Positions 25,646-32,886 of a stretch of 35,652 nucleotides of DNA are shown here, in pieces; the stretch's first letter is position 1; each line of letters opens with the position of its first letter. Location: NCBI GenBank assembly GCA_007280825.1, contig QYQI01000135.1, forward strand, positions 1 through 35,652. Direction: 5' to 3'. The notes below the pieces were generated by a model. It was not told the DNA's origin. It ran no database searches and saw only the letters and a list, made by a program, of their open reading frames with translations. Origin of the DNA: Ignavibacteriales bacterium (GTDB lineage: Bacteria > Bacteroidota > Ignavibacteria > Ignavibacteriales > Melioribacteraceae). A program made the position numbers and the translations under genes.

Positions 25646-25675
25646 AACCGCAATCCGTCCGATTGCGGTTTTTTT
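25646..25675 (+). terminator. Rho-independent terminator of the efflux operon
   Basis: A perfect 10-bp stem, AACCGCAATC (25646-25655) and GATTGCGGTT (25661-25670), with loop CGTCC and a T-run 25669-25675, starts 18 bases after the RND stop codon and ends the operon. Confidence 0.95.
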
Positions 25676-25684
25676 ATTACATAA

Positions 25685-26305
25685 ATGCTTATGAAAAAAT
25701 ATTCAGTAATTGTATTCGATTTAGGAAATGTTCTGCTTCCGTTTGATTATTCGAAACCAATAAGTTATTTCAACGGACTTAAAAAAGGATTGGGCGACAA
25801 TTTTATAAAGTTGTATATGGATAACTATCACGTTCACAGAGAATTTGAAGGCGGTATATTAAGCGAGGAACAATATTTAAGAACGGTGTTAACGTGGCTT
25901 GAACATACTGTTACCGAAGAACAATTCTGTAAAATATTTTCCGATATTTTTACAGTGAACCAAAATGTTGTTGAGTTAATACCATTACTAAAAGAAAAAT
26001 ACAAAGTAGTTCTGCTTTCCAATACTAACAGTATTCATAAACGTTACGGCTACGGTCATCTTGATTTTCTAAAATGGTTCGATCAGATCTTTCTTTCACA
26101 CGAAATTGGCGCTGTAAAGCCGGAAGAAAAAATTTACCGAACTGTTGAAGCATATACGCAAAAAAAATCTTCAGAACATTTTTTTATTGATGATATTCAA
26201 GAATATGTTGATGGAGCTAAAAAGTGCGGCTGGGATGGTGTTCAATTTAAGAATTATGAACAGTTTTTAATTGATCTTAAAACGAAAAATATTTTATTGC
26301 CATGA
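25685..26305 (+). CDS. HAD-superfamily hydrolase, YihX/epoxide-hydrolase-like subgroup
   Basis: A 206-aa phosphatase-type HAD protein. Motif I is VFDLGNVLLPFD with nucleophile Asp12; Gly14 replaces the second Asp, as in the YihX and haloacid dehalogenase-like subgroup, which carry DLGN/DLGG here. Motif II is LLSNTNS, motif III contains KPEEKIY, and motif IV is FIDDIQEYVDGAKKCGW. A helical cap domain sits between motifs I and II. It probably hydrolyses a sugar phosphate or another small phosphomonoester; the substrate is unknown. Two starts are possible (ATG at 25685 and 25691). The gene's last 12 bases overlap the 3' end of the convergent ArsC-like gene, and the efflux-operon terminator lies ten bases upstream of the start. 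Confidence 0.88.
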   Translation: MLMKKYSVIVFDLGNVLLPFDYSKPISYFNGLKKGLGDNFIKLYMDNYHVHREFEGGILSEEQYLRTVLTWLEHTVTEEQFCKIFSDIFTVNQNVVELIPLLKEKYKVVLLSNTNSIHKRYGYGHLDFLKWFDQIFLSHEIGAVKPEEKIYRTVEAYTQKKSSEHFFIDDIQEYVDGAKKCGWDGVQFKNYEQFLIDLKTKNILLP

Positions 26306-26626
26306 AGCCCATATTGATGGTTGGTATCCTATAGTAACTTCTTTTCCATTTCTAACAATTGGTGTTCTTAACAGAAGCGGGTCGTTTAACAATTCTTCTT
26401 CTATATTATAAACCATGTATTGAAGATTTCGTTTCTTGAATTGCTTTCCTTCACGGTCAATCAGCTCTTCTAACGGAATAACACGGATAATATTTTCAAG
26501 TTCTCCTTTTGCCAAACCTTTTTCATTCAGATCACGGAAATGAAACTGAATTCTTCTTTCCTTAAAATATCGTTCAGCTTTCCGGGTATCACTGCAGCTT
26601 TTTACACCTATTATTTGAATGTTCAT
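26294..26626 (-). CDS. ArsC/Spx-family thioredoxin-fold protein
   Basis: A 110-aa protein with the ArsC-like fold. It begins IQIIGVKSCSDTRKAERYF, with Cys11 and Arg15 placed as in the Cys-x3-Arg motif of glutaredoxin-linked arsenate reductases. It continues with FHFRDLNEKGLAKGEL and ends LLRTPIVRNGKEVTIGY, the usual L-R-x-P-I-V motif with its conserved Arg. There is no second Cys at position 14, unlike Spx with its CxxC redox switch. It belongs to the broad ArsC/Spx/YffB family; arsenate reduction cannot be assumed, because no arsenic-resistance genes are nearby. It overlaps the HAD gene by 12 bases at the 3' end. Confidence 0.87.
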   Translation of the reverse strand: MNIQIIGVKSCSDTRKAERYFKERRIQFHFRDLNEKGLAKGELENIIRVIPLEELIDREGKQFKKRNLQYMVYNIEEELLNDPLLLRTPIVRNGKEVTIGYQPSIWASWQ

Positions 26627-26721
26627 AATAATTCCTTCAGATGCATTGATACTTCATTGTTTAGAGACTTCAAAAAGTTTATTTTTCTTTTGAACAATTA
26701 TAAATAAATGACAGGAAACTT

Positions 26722-28767
26722 ATGCAGCAACTAAAAAATATTTTATTCATCATAATTGGAATCACCACCATGAGCTGTTCCACTAATCAAAAAAATAAAG
26801 AAGATAATTTTAAATACTCAACCGAACAATTTGCTGATCTAAGAATCCAGCGTTATCAAGTGCCGGGTTTTGAAGAACTCAGTTTAAGACAGAAACAGCT
26901 TACATATTATTTATATCAAGCATCGCTTTCAGGGCGCGATATGATTTATGATCAAAACTACAAACATAATTTATATATTCGGCGAACACTTGAGGGAATA
27001 ATAAAAACTTATGACGGTGATAAATCTACACCGGATTTTCAAAAATTCATGACGTACGTAAAAAGAGTTTGGTTCTCCAATGGGATACATCATCATTACT
27101 CCAACAAAAAAATTATTCCGGAATTTTCGAAAGAATATTTTGCTCGACTCATATCTGGAACAGATGAGTACGAACTACCGCTCCAAAACATGGATACGCC
27201 AAGCGATCTTATAAAAAAACTCACGCCGATACTTTTCGATCCTAAAATTGACGGAATGAAAGTCAATCAAGATCCAAATGTAGATATGATTAAATCCTCT
27301 GCAGTAAACTTTTATGAAGGAGTAACACAAAAAGAGGTTGAAGCTTTTTATAAAAAAATTGTAGATCCAAAAGATTTGGAACCGGTTTCTTACGGATTGA
27401 ATTCAAAACTGTTGAGAGAAAAAGGAGAAGTGTTTGAACGGCATTGGAAAGCAAACAGTATGTATGCAGCGCCGATTCAAAAAATTATCTATTGGTTAGG
27501 AAAAGCAGTTGAAGTAGCTGAAAATGAACAACAAAAAAAATGTTTCCAACTTCTGATAGAGTATTATGAAACCGGTGATCTAAAAAAATGGGACGAATAC
27601 AACACCGCTTGGGTAAAAGACACTACTTCAGTGGTTGATTTTGTAAATGGATTTATAGAAACATATAACGATCCCCTTGGTTACCGCGCTAATTATGAAT
27701 CCATTGTTTCCATCAAAGATAACGAAGCAACTAAACGCATTAAAGCAATCAGTGACAATGCTCAGTGGTTCGAAGATAATTCTCCGATATTGGCAGAGCA
27801 TAAAAAGAAAAAGGTTAAGGGTATTAGCGCAAAAGTAATTACTGTTGTAGTTGAATCCGGTGATGCTTCACCGTCAACACCTATTGGTATAAATTTACCG
27901 AATGCAAATTGGATCCGTAAAGAACACGGTTCAAAATCAGTTAATCTTGGAAACATTGTTCATTCATATAATATGTTTGCAAATACAAGCGGTGTATTGG
28001 AAGAATTTGCTTATTCCCAGGAAGAAATAGAACGTGCAAAAAAATACGGCGCACTCTCGGATGATCTTCATACGGATATGCATGAAGTAATAGGCCATGC
28101 ATCCGGTCAACTTAATCCCGGAGTAGGTGAGACAAACGAAACATTGAAGAATTATGCATCAACATTGGAAGAAGCACGCGCTGATCTTGTGGCACTCTAT
28201 TATGTATTCGATCAAAAGCTTGTTGATATTGGAGTAATGCCAAGTCTTGATGCTGGAAAAGCGCAGTACGATGGATACATTAAAAATGGATTAATGATTC
28301 AGCTTGCACGAATTCAACCCGGAGAAAATGTTGAAGAAGCACACATGAGAAACCGTCAGCTTATAGCTAAATGGGTTTATGAAAAAGGATTATCCGATAA
28401 CGTTATTGAGAAAAAAGTTAAAGATGGCAAAACATATTTTGTAATTAACGATTACAATAAATTGAAAAACTTATTCGGTCAATTGCTGCGGGAAATTCAG
28501 AGAATCAAATCGGAAGGGGATTATACAGCAGGCAAGATCTTAGTTGAAAATTATGGTGTGAAGGTTGATCAAGAAATTCATAAAGAGGTTCTGGAACGAT
28601 ACAAGAAACTAAATATTTCACCTTATGCGGGATTTATAAACCCCAAATTAGTTTTAGTGATGAATGGCAACCAGATAATAGATGTTAAAATTGAGTACCC
28701 GGAAGATTTTACGAAACAAATGTTGGAGTATGCAAAAGAATATTCTTTTTTGCCGACGTATAATTAA
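26722..28767 (+). CDS. Dipeptidyl-peptidase III (M49), predicted lipoprotein
   Basis: A 681-aa metallopeptidase close in length to the characterised Bacteroides M49 enzyme. The zinc site is complete: HEVIGH at 454-459 (His454, Glu455, His459), the pentapeptide-plus-one HExxGH motif unique to M49, and EEARAD at 483-488, providing the third zinc ligand Glu483 or Glu484. The N-terminus is a lipoprotein-like signal (LFIIIGITTMSC, Cys19; Met at -2 and Thr at -3 are permissive). The enzyme would cleave dipeptides from the N-terminus of short peptides. If lipidated, it acts at the periplasmic face or outer membrane. An AGGA site precedes the ATG. It is flanked by convergent genes on both sides of its own transcript, so it is probably monocistronic. 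Confidence 0.94.
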   Translation: MQQLKNILFIIIGITTMSCSTNQKNKEDNFKYSTEQFADLRIQRYQVPGFEELSLRQKQLTYYLYQASLSGRDMIYDQNYKHNLYIRRTLEGIIKTYDGDKSTPDFQKFMTYVKRVWFSNGIHHHYSNKKIIPEFSKEYFARLISGTDEYELPLQNMDTPSDLIKKLTPILFDPKIDGMKVNQDPNVDMIKSSAVNFYEGVTQKEVEAFYKKIVDPKDLEPVSYGLNSKLLREKGEVFERHWKANSMYAAPIQKIIYWLGKAVEVAENEQQKKCFQLLIEYYETGDLKKWDEYNTAWVKDTTSVVDFVNGFIETYNDPLGYRANYESIVSIKDNEATKRIKAISDNAQWFEDNSPILAEHKKKKVKGISAKVITVVVESGDASPSTPIGINLPNANWIRKEHGSKSVNLGNIVHSYNMFANTSGVLEEFAYSQEEIERAKKYGALSDDLHTDMHEVIGHASGQLNPGVGETNETLKNYASTLEEARADLVALYYVFDQKLVDIGVMPSLDAGKAQYDGYIKNGLMIQLARIQPGENVEEAHMRNRQLIAKWVYEKGLSDNVIEKKVKDGKTYFVINDYNKLKNLFGQLLREIQRIKSEGDYTAGKILVENYGVKVDQEIHKEVLERYKKLNISPYAGFINPKLVLVMNGNQIIDVKIEYPEDFTKQMLEYAKEYSFLPTYN

Positions 28768-28770
28768 CAA

Positions 28771-28815
28771 CCCCATCCCCACCCTTCCCCCAAAGGGAAG
28801 GGATTTAGGGATGGG
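28771..28815. repeat. G/C-rich hairpin between two convergent genes
   Basis: CCCATCCC (28772-28779) pairs with GGGATGGG (28807-28814), and CCCTTCCC (28782-28789) with GGGAAGGG (28795-28802), separated by about five bases. It is far more GC-rich than the surroundings, ends two bases before the stop of the radical SAM gene and has no T-run on either side. It could stop convergent transcription, but the sequence looks like a dispersed intergenic repeat. Confidence 0.6.
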
Positions 28816-28816
28816 C

Positions 28817-30295
28817 TTATATTGTTGCTGCAATTCTTCTGAAGTGATATCCATAAACTACCAACGTCATTGCAAGCGAAAACTTTTTAGGATATTTGAA
28901 AAAACTATAGACAAGCGTTTGCCAAAAATATTTTCTTCCATCTTCAAGAATACCTATCAGCCAAAGTAATTTTACAAAAGCTTTGATCTCGGTAAAAGTC
29001 AGCATCTGTGATTTCCACGAGGGAACATTGTATTCGTTTAGGAATAGCTTTACACGCTTATAATATTCTTGAGGTGAATAGATTGTTTGGATAATTTTGG
29101 AATATCCGGCAATGAGATCACGATAGTTCATCTTGGGAATGAAATTGGTCGCGCCATCCATATTGTTTCCGCTCCATCCATCCAATAATCTATTTTCTTT
29201 TTTTAGACGATTAAATAAATGTGTTCCGGTAGGTGCATTTAATAATCCAACCATTGCGGCAGCAATTCCGCTTTTACGGATAAAATTAATTTGCTGAGTA
29301 AATATGTCCGGCGGGTCATGGTCGAAACCTATTATAAATCCCGCTGAAACCACCATGCCATGTCGCTGCAGTTTTTTGACCGACAGTACTAAATCCCGTC
29401 GCTGGTTCTGAGTTTTACCGCACTCAGTTAAGCTATCATCGTTTGGAGTTTCGATACCTACAAAGATGCTGTAAAATCCGGCTTCTACCATCAGATTCAT
29501 TAACTCTTCATCGTCTGCCAGATTGATTGATACTTCGGTAAGAAAATGGAATGGATATTTTCTCTCCTTCAACCAATCAATTAATGCCGGAAGAATTTCC
29601 TCCTTCAATTTCCTTTTATTGCCGATGAAATTATCATCAACAACAGAAACATCGCCTCTGTAACCTGATTCATACAATCTGTTTAATTCACTCAAGAATT
29701 GCTCTTTACTTTTTGTGCGGGGTGTCCTGCCGTTTAACATAGTGATGCTGCAAAATTCACAATCATACGGGCATCCTCTTGAATATTGAAGACTCAAAGA
29801 AGCATATTTATTTCTATCCAGCAATTCCCACATTGGCATTGGTGCCAGTGATATATCCGGGAATTCATCTGTAGTATATAAATGTTTTGGCGTTCCTTTT
29901 TCTAAATCGCTCAAGAATTGTGAAAGAGTAATTTCGGCTTCATTAAGAACGAAATGATCTATTCTTAAAAAATCTTGATGCTGAGTTGTAAACAAAGGAC
30001 CACCGGCGACAATCTTAACGCCAAGTTTATTGCATCGTCTAACTATTTCTTTTACTGAATGCGAATGAACATTCATTGCGCTCATAAAGACATAATCTGC
30101 CCATTGTAGATCTGCATCTTCAAGCTTTGATACGTTCATATCTATCAATTTTTTCTCCCACTTTTGGGGAAGCATTGCTGCTACTGTAATTAATCCTAAA
30201 GGTGGTTCGGCAGATTTTTTTGAAACGAATTTTAATGCGTCCTTAAAGCTCCAAAACGTTGATGGCGTTTCCGGGTAGACTAATAAAATTTTCAT
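28817..30295 (-). CDS. Radical SAM protein with B12-binding-type N-terminal domain (DUF4070-like C-terminus)
   Basis: A 492-aa protein. Residues about 1-135 form a Rossmann-like B12-binding-type domain (ILLVYPETPSTFWSFKDA, EPPLGLITVAAMLPQ). The base-off histidine motif DxHxxG is absent at the expected place. The radical SAM core follows with Cys175-x3-Cys179-x2-Cys182 (CPYDCEFCSI) and the GGxxxG-like FIGNKRKLKEEILPAL and SIFVGIETPN. The C-terminus (about 385-492, YYKRVKLFLNEYNVPS, YGYHFRR) resembles DUF4070, found in a group that includes hopanoid C-3 methylase HpnR. Function could be methylation or another radical reaction on a lipid-like substrate. No hopanoid-synthesis gene is nearby, so I do not assign HpnR. 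Confidence 0.85.
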   Translation of the reverse strand: MKILLVYPETPSTFWSFKDALKFVSKKSAEPPLGLITVAAMLPQKWEKKLIDMNVSKLEDADLQWADYVFMSAMNVHSHSVKEIVRRCNKLGVKIVAGGPLFTTQHQDFLRIDHFVLNEAEITLSQFLSDLEKGTPKHLYTTDEFPDISLAPMPMWELLDRNKYASLSLQYSRGCPYDCEFCSITMLNGRTPRTKSKEQFLSELNRLYESGYRGDVSVVDDNFIGNKRKLKEEILPALIDWLKERKYPFHFLTEVSINLADDEELMNLMVEAGFYSIFVGIETPNDDSLTECGKTQNQRRDLVLSVKKLQRHGMVVSAGFIIGFDHDPPDIFTQQINFIRKSGIAAAMVGLLNAPTGTHLFNRLKKENRLLDGWSGNNMDGATNFIPKMNYRDLIAGYSKIIQTIYSPQEYYKRVKLFLNEYNVPSWKSQMLTFTEIKAFVKLLWLIGILEDGRKYFWQTLVYSFFKYPKKFSLAMTLVVYGYHFRRIAATI

Positions 30296-30515
30296 TTTAA
30301 CTTTCCTAATTTTCTTCTGTTACTAGTTCGGTAAATAATTCATTTTCCCTTTCGTTCATTTTGTACAACCGTATTATCACAATTATTTTGTTTTGTGTTT
30401 GTAAAAGAACTGTAATAATTTTTTCATATTTGTTTGAGATTAGATTTTATTAAAGGATATTTAGAGTGAAATTATAAATGTGTTTTGAATTTTTTACGAC
30501 GGAATTAATAACACA

Positions 30516-31541
30516 ATGAAAAAAAGCCGTTCTCTTTTATTTTTAATTTTTGCATTTGTATTTGCTCAAATTGCATGGATGGGATTATTGGGGCTTTGGA
30601 TCTATTGGTATGTCTCCAATTATCTAATCTTTAAGCAGGTTGGCGATAAACTTTCCCCTAAAATAATTCTGGACAGCCCAAATGTTGGCGTTTTTGTTTT
30701 CGGTATCATCTTAATTGTTTGTGTTGCCGTTGCTATATTTTTATTTTTTAGAAATCTTACGGTGCAGATGAAACTAACGCGCCTCTATGATAATTTTATT
30801 GCGAATGTAACACATGAATTAAAATCACCGCTTGCGTCTATTCAACTTTATCTCGAAACTTTAGACACCAAAGATGTTCCAAAAGAAAAACAAAAAGAAT
30901 TTTATGCAATGATGACCCGCGATGCAAACCGGCTGAAGAAACTTATTAATTCAATTTTAGAACTATCGCATTTGGAACAAAAAAGAATTGTGCACAATTA
31001 TCAAGTATATAATGCAGACAGCGTATTTCGGCAATTAATAGAAAACTCAATTGAACAATTCAGAATTCCCAAAACAAATGTAAAGATAGAAGGAACCGCT
31101 TTGTGCAATTGCGTGATTGATAAAGATTCAATGCAGATAGTATTTGATAATTTAACCGACAACGCAAAAAAATATTCATCAAACGCTGCTGAAATATTAG
31201 TTAAGTTGTCAACACATCAGAAACATATATTGATAGAGTTCATTGATAAAGGTGTTGGCATTACAGCAAAAGATCAGAAAAAAATATTTTATAAATTTTT
31301 GCGGATCAGTAATAAAAATATTCCTAATGTTAAGGGTACAGGACTCGGTTTATATTGGGTGAAAGGAATAATTAAACAGCATGGCGGAAAAGTTTCTGCA
31401 TATAGTGAAGGAATAAATAAAGGGATGTGCATAAGAATTGAATTGCCGATATATCAAACATCTAAAAAGTTTTATATAAATTCATTATTGAGAAAGACTG
31501 CTCAAAAACAGAAATATTTGGAAATGCAAGATGGAGAATAA
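30516..31541 (+). CDS. Sensor histidine kinase
   Basis: A 341-aa membrane kinase. TM1 lies at about 7-31 and TM2 at about 57-78, with a short periplasmic loop of about 25 residues, so it lacks a large sensor domain. HisKA has the phosphoacceptor His100 in NVTHELKSPLASIQLYLETL (residues 97-116). The ATP-binding domain shows the N box DNLTDNAKKYS, the G1 box DKGVGI and the G2 box KGTGLGLYWVKGII. It overlaps the response regulator gene by 11 bases, so the pair is co-translated. It belongs to the same broad kinase class as PhoR, but the small loop gives no clue to the signal. Confidence 0.94.
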   Translation: MKKSRSLLFLIFAFVFAQIAWMGLLGLWIYWYVSNYLIFKQVGDKLSPKIILDSPNVGVFVFGIILIVCVAVAIFLFFRNLTVQMKLTRLYDNFIANVTHELKSPLASIQLYLETLDTKDVPKEKQKEFYAMMTRDANRLKKLINSILELSHLEQKRIVHNYQVYNADSVFRQLIENSIEQFRIPKTNVKIEGTALCNCVIDKDSMQIVFDNLTDNAKKYSSNAAEILVKLSTHQKHILIEFIDKGVGITAKDQKKIFYKFLRISNKNIPNVKGTGLGLYWVKGIIKQHGGKVSAYSEGINKGMCIRIELPIYQTSKKFYINSLLRKTAQKQKYLEMQDGE

Positions 31542-32247
31542 TTCATTTAAGAATTCAAAGATCTTATTGGTTGAAGATGAAGAGACACTTGCTGTTGGTC
31601 TTGAATATAACTTAACCGACGAAGGTTATATTATTGATTGCGCAAAAGATGGAAGACAGGCATTGAATTTTTTTGATTCTAAGGTTTATGATCTGATCAT
31701 TCTAGATATAATGCTTCCGTATTTTGATGGTTATGAAGTAGCGGAAAAAATACGTGCTAAATCTCCTCAGATGCCGATTCTTATGTTAACAGCAAGAACT
31801 ACCGCTGCAGATAAAGTTAGAGGACTTGAAGCAGGAGCGGATGATTATTTAACAAAACCGTTCAATCTGCAGGAACTATTGCTTCGTGTAAAGGGAATGC
31901 TAAAGCGAAAGATGTGGTATCAATCGTTTACAGAGTTACCCCAATTATATGAATTCGGTAATAACAGAATTGATTTTGGAAATTTGAATTGCACGGCTGG
32001 ATCAAAAAAGTTTGCATTAACCCAGCGTGAAGCGATGGTATTAAAATATTTGATAGAAAGAAAAGGGAAGATTGTTTCCAGAAAAGAACTTCTGGAAAAT
32101 GTATGGCATCTAAATCCGGAAATTGAAACAAGAACAGTTGATAATTTTATTGCACGTTTGCGTAAATATTTTGAACCCGATCCTAATAGCCCGGTTTATA
32201 TAAAAAGTATCCGCAGTGCCGGTTATTCTTTTGTTGATGAAAAATAA
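31531..32247 (+). CDS. OmpR/PhoB-type response regulator
   Basis: A 238-aa two-domain regulator. The receiver domain (about 9-122) has the acidic pair at 15-17 (VEDEE), the phosphoacceptor Asp59 in DLIILDIMLP, Thr in MLTARTT, and Lys in LTKPF. The winged-helix DNA-binding domain (about 135-235) includes LTQREAMVLKYLIERKGKIVSRKELLENVW and TVDNFIARLRKYFE with SIRSAGYSFV at the end. The ATG lies within the kinase gene (11-base overlap), so they form a two-gene operon. Target genes cannot be read from sequence. Confidence 0.95.
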   Translation: MENNSFKNSKILLVEDEETLAVGLEYNLTDEGYIIDCAKDGRQALNFFDSKVYDLIILDIMLPYFDGYEVAEKIRAKSPQMPILMLTARTTAADKVRGLEAGADDYLTKPFNLQELLLRVKGMLKRKMWYQSFTELPQLYEFGNNRIDFGNLNCTAGSKKFALTQREAMVLKYLIERKGKIVSRKELLENVWHLNPEIETRTVDNFIARLRKYFEPDPNSPVYIKSIRSAGYSFVDEK

Positions 32248-32270
32248 CTATCTCTTCTTTTAACATGGCA

Positions 32271-32303
32271 AACCTTGAAGGTCAAACGAAGACCTTCAAG
32301 GTT
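32271..32303. repeat. Perfect 13-bp inverted repeat downstream of the response regulator
   Basis: AACCTTGAAGGTC (32271-32283) and GACCTTCAAGGTT (32291-32303) pair perfectly around a 7-base loop (AAACGAA), starting 24 bases after the response-regulator stop. No T-run follows, so it is not a classical intrinsic terminator. It may be another dispersed palindrome, or it may act as a bidirectional 3' stabilising hairpin. Confidence 0.75.
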
Positions 32304-32345
32304 ATCTACATTTCTATCCTATCTTTATTCTGTTTTCAATTTTTT

Positions 32346-32363
32346 GTTTACGCAATCGTTTAC
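32346..32363. promoter_or_regulatory. Direct repeat upstream of the toxin-antitoxin genes, candidate operator
   Basis: GTTTAC occurs at 32346-32351 and 32358-32363, a 12-bp spacing, within the longer near-repeat GTTTACGCAATC / GTTTACAATC. It lies about 45-60 bases before the antitoxin ATG, where antitoxin autoregulation is typical. It is weak on its own. Confidence 0.3.
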
Positions 32364-32407
32364 AATCCATTTTTTTCGTAATTTTAAATAGTTACTAAGA
32401 GGTTAGT

Positions 32408-32626
32408 ATGTTAGAAGCACAAAATGAAATAAATGAAATCATAACTAAAATACCTCCAAAGTTTGTTAACACTATTTTGGAGTATGCAAAAGCAATAAAA
32501 TATAGAATTGATAAGGGGGAACTAAGTGATACGGAATATTTAGAAAAAATTCCGGGTATGACAGAATCAATTATTAAAGAATCCGCTATAGACCGAAGCA
32601 AGTATTCGGATAAACTCGATTGGTGA
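32408..32626 (+). CDS. Putative antitoxin of a type II toxin-antitoxin pair
   Basis: A 72-aa protein, mostly helical: EAQNEINEIITKIPPKFVNTILEYAKAIKYRI (in part) followed by a linker and a tail ending YSDKLDW. The small size, acidic-to-neutral composition and position directly before a YoeB/RelE-like gene support an antitoxin. The tail resembles that of DUF2281-like antitoxins, but I have only a pattern match. A purine-rich site (AAGAGG) precedes the ATG. Its stop TGA shares one base with the toxin's ATG (TGATG), so translation is coupled. A direct repeat 45-60 bases upstream could be an operator. Confidence 0.75.
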   Translation: MLEAQNEINEIITKIPPKFVNTILEYAKAIKYRIDKGELSDTEYLEKIPGMTESIIKESAIDRSKYSDKLDW

Positions 32627-32886
32627 TGTACAAAGTAATCTTTTCTCCGCAAGCCCAAAAAGATGCTAAGAGAATCGCTTCTTCAAATCTGAAAAAAAAA
32701 GTAGAAGAGTTATTAGAGTTAATAGAAAAAAATCCATATTCATTCCCACCTTATTTTGAATTCCTATCGGGCAGACTTAAAGGATTTATTTCAAGAAGAA
32801 TCAATAAACAGCACTACTTGGTTTACGAAGTAGTAGAAGAAGAAAAATTGATAAAGATTCTTCGTATATGGACACACTATGAATAG
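32626..32886 (+). CDS. RelE/ParE-superfamily toxin, YoeB/Txe-like
   Basis: An 86-aa protein from the ATG at 32626, which overlaps the antitoxin stop by one base (TTG at 32620 would add two residues and is less likely). It matches the YoeB/Txe family of ribosome-dependent mRNA endonucleases: YKVIFSPQAQKDAKRI at the start, LKGFISRRINKQHYLVYEV in the middle and IWTHYE at the end. Glu45, Arg57/Arg58 and His84/Tyr85 fall where YoeB has its catalytic Glu46, Arg65, His83 and Tyr84. It therefore looks intact. Its last eight bases overlap the start of the TlpA-like gene. Confidence 0.88.
   Translation: MYKVIFSPQAQKDAKRIASSNLKKKVEELLELIEKNPYSFPPYFEFLSGRLKGFISRRINKQHYLVYEVVEEEKLIKILRIWTHYE

Noticed and set aside
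25685..26305. HAD protein as a catalytically dead paralogue because motif I lacks the second Asp.
   Set aside because: DLGN/DLGG in motif I is normal for the YihX/haloacid dehalogenase-like subgroup, and the other motifs are intact.
26294..26626. Arsenate reductase arsC.
   Set aside because: The fold and Cys-x3-Arg are present, but there is no arsenic-resistance neighbour and the family includes many proteins with other roles.
30516..32247. The kinase/regulator pair as PhoR/PhoB controlling the phosphate module.
   Set aside because: The pair is 20 kb from the phosphate genes, the kinase lacks a PAS domain, and the OmpR/PhoB class is too broad to assign this function.
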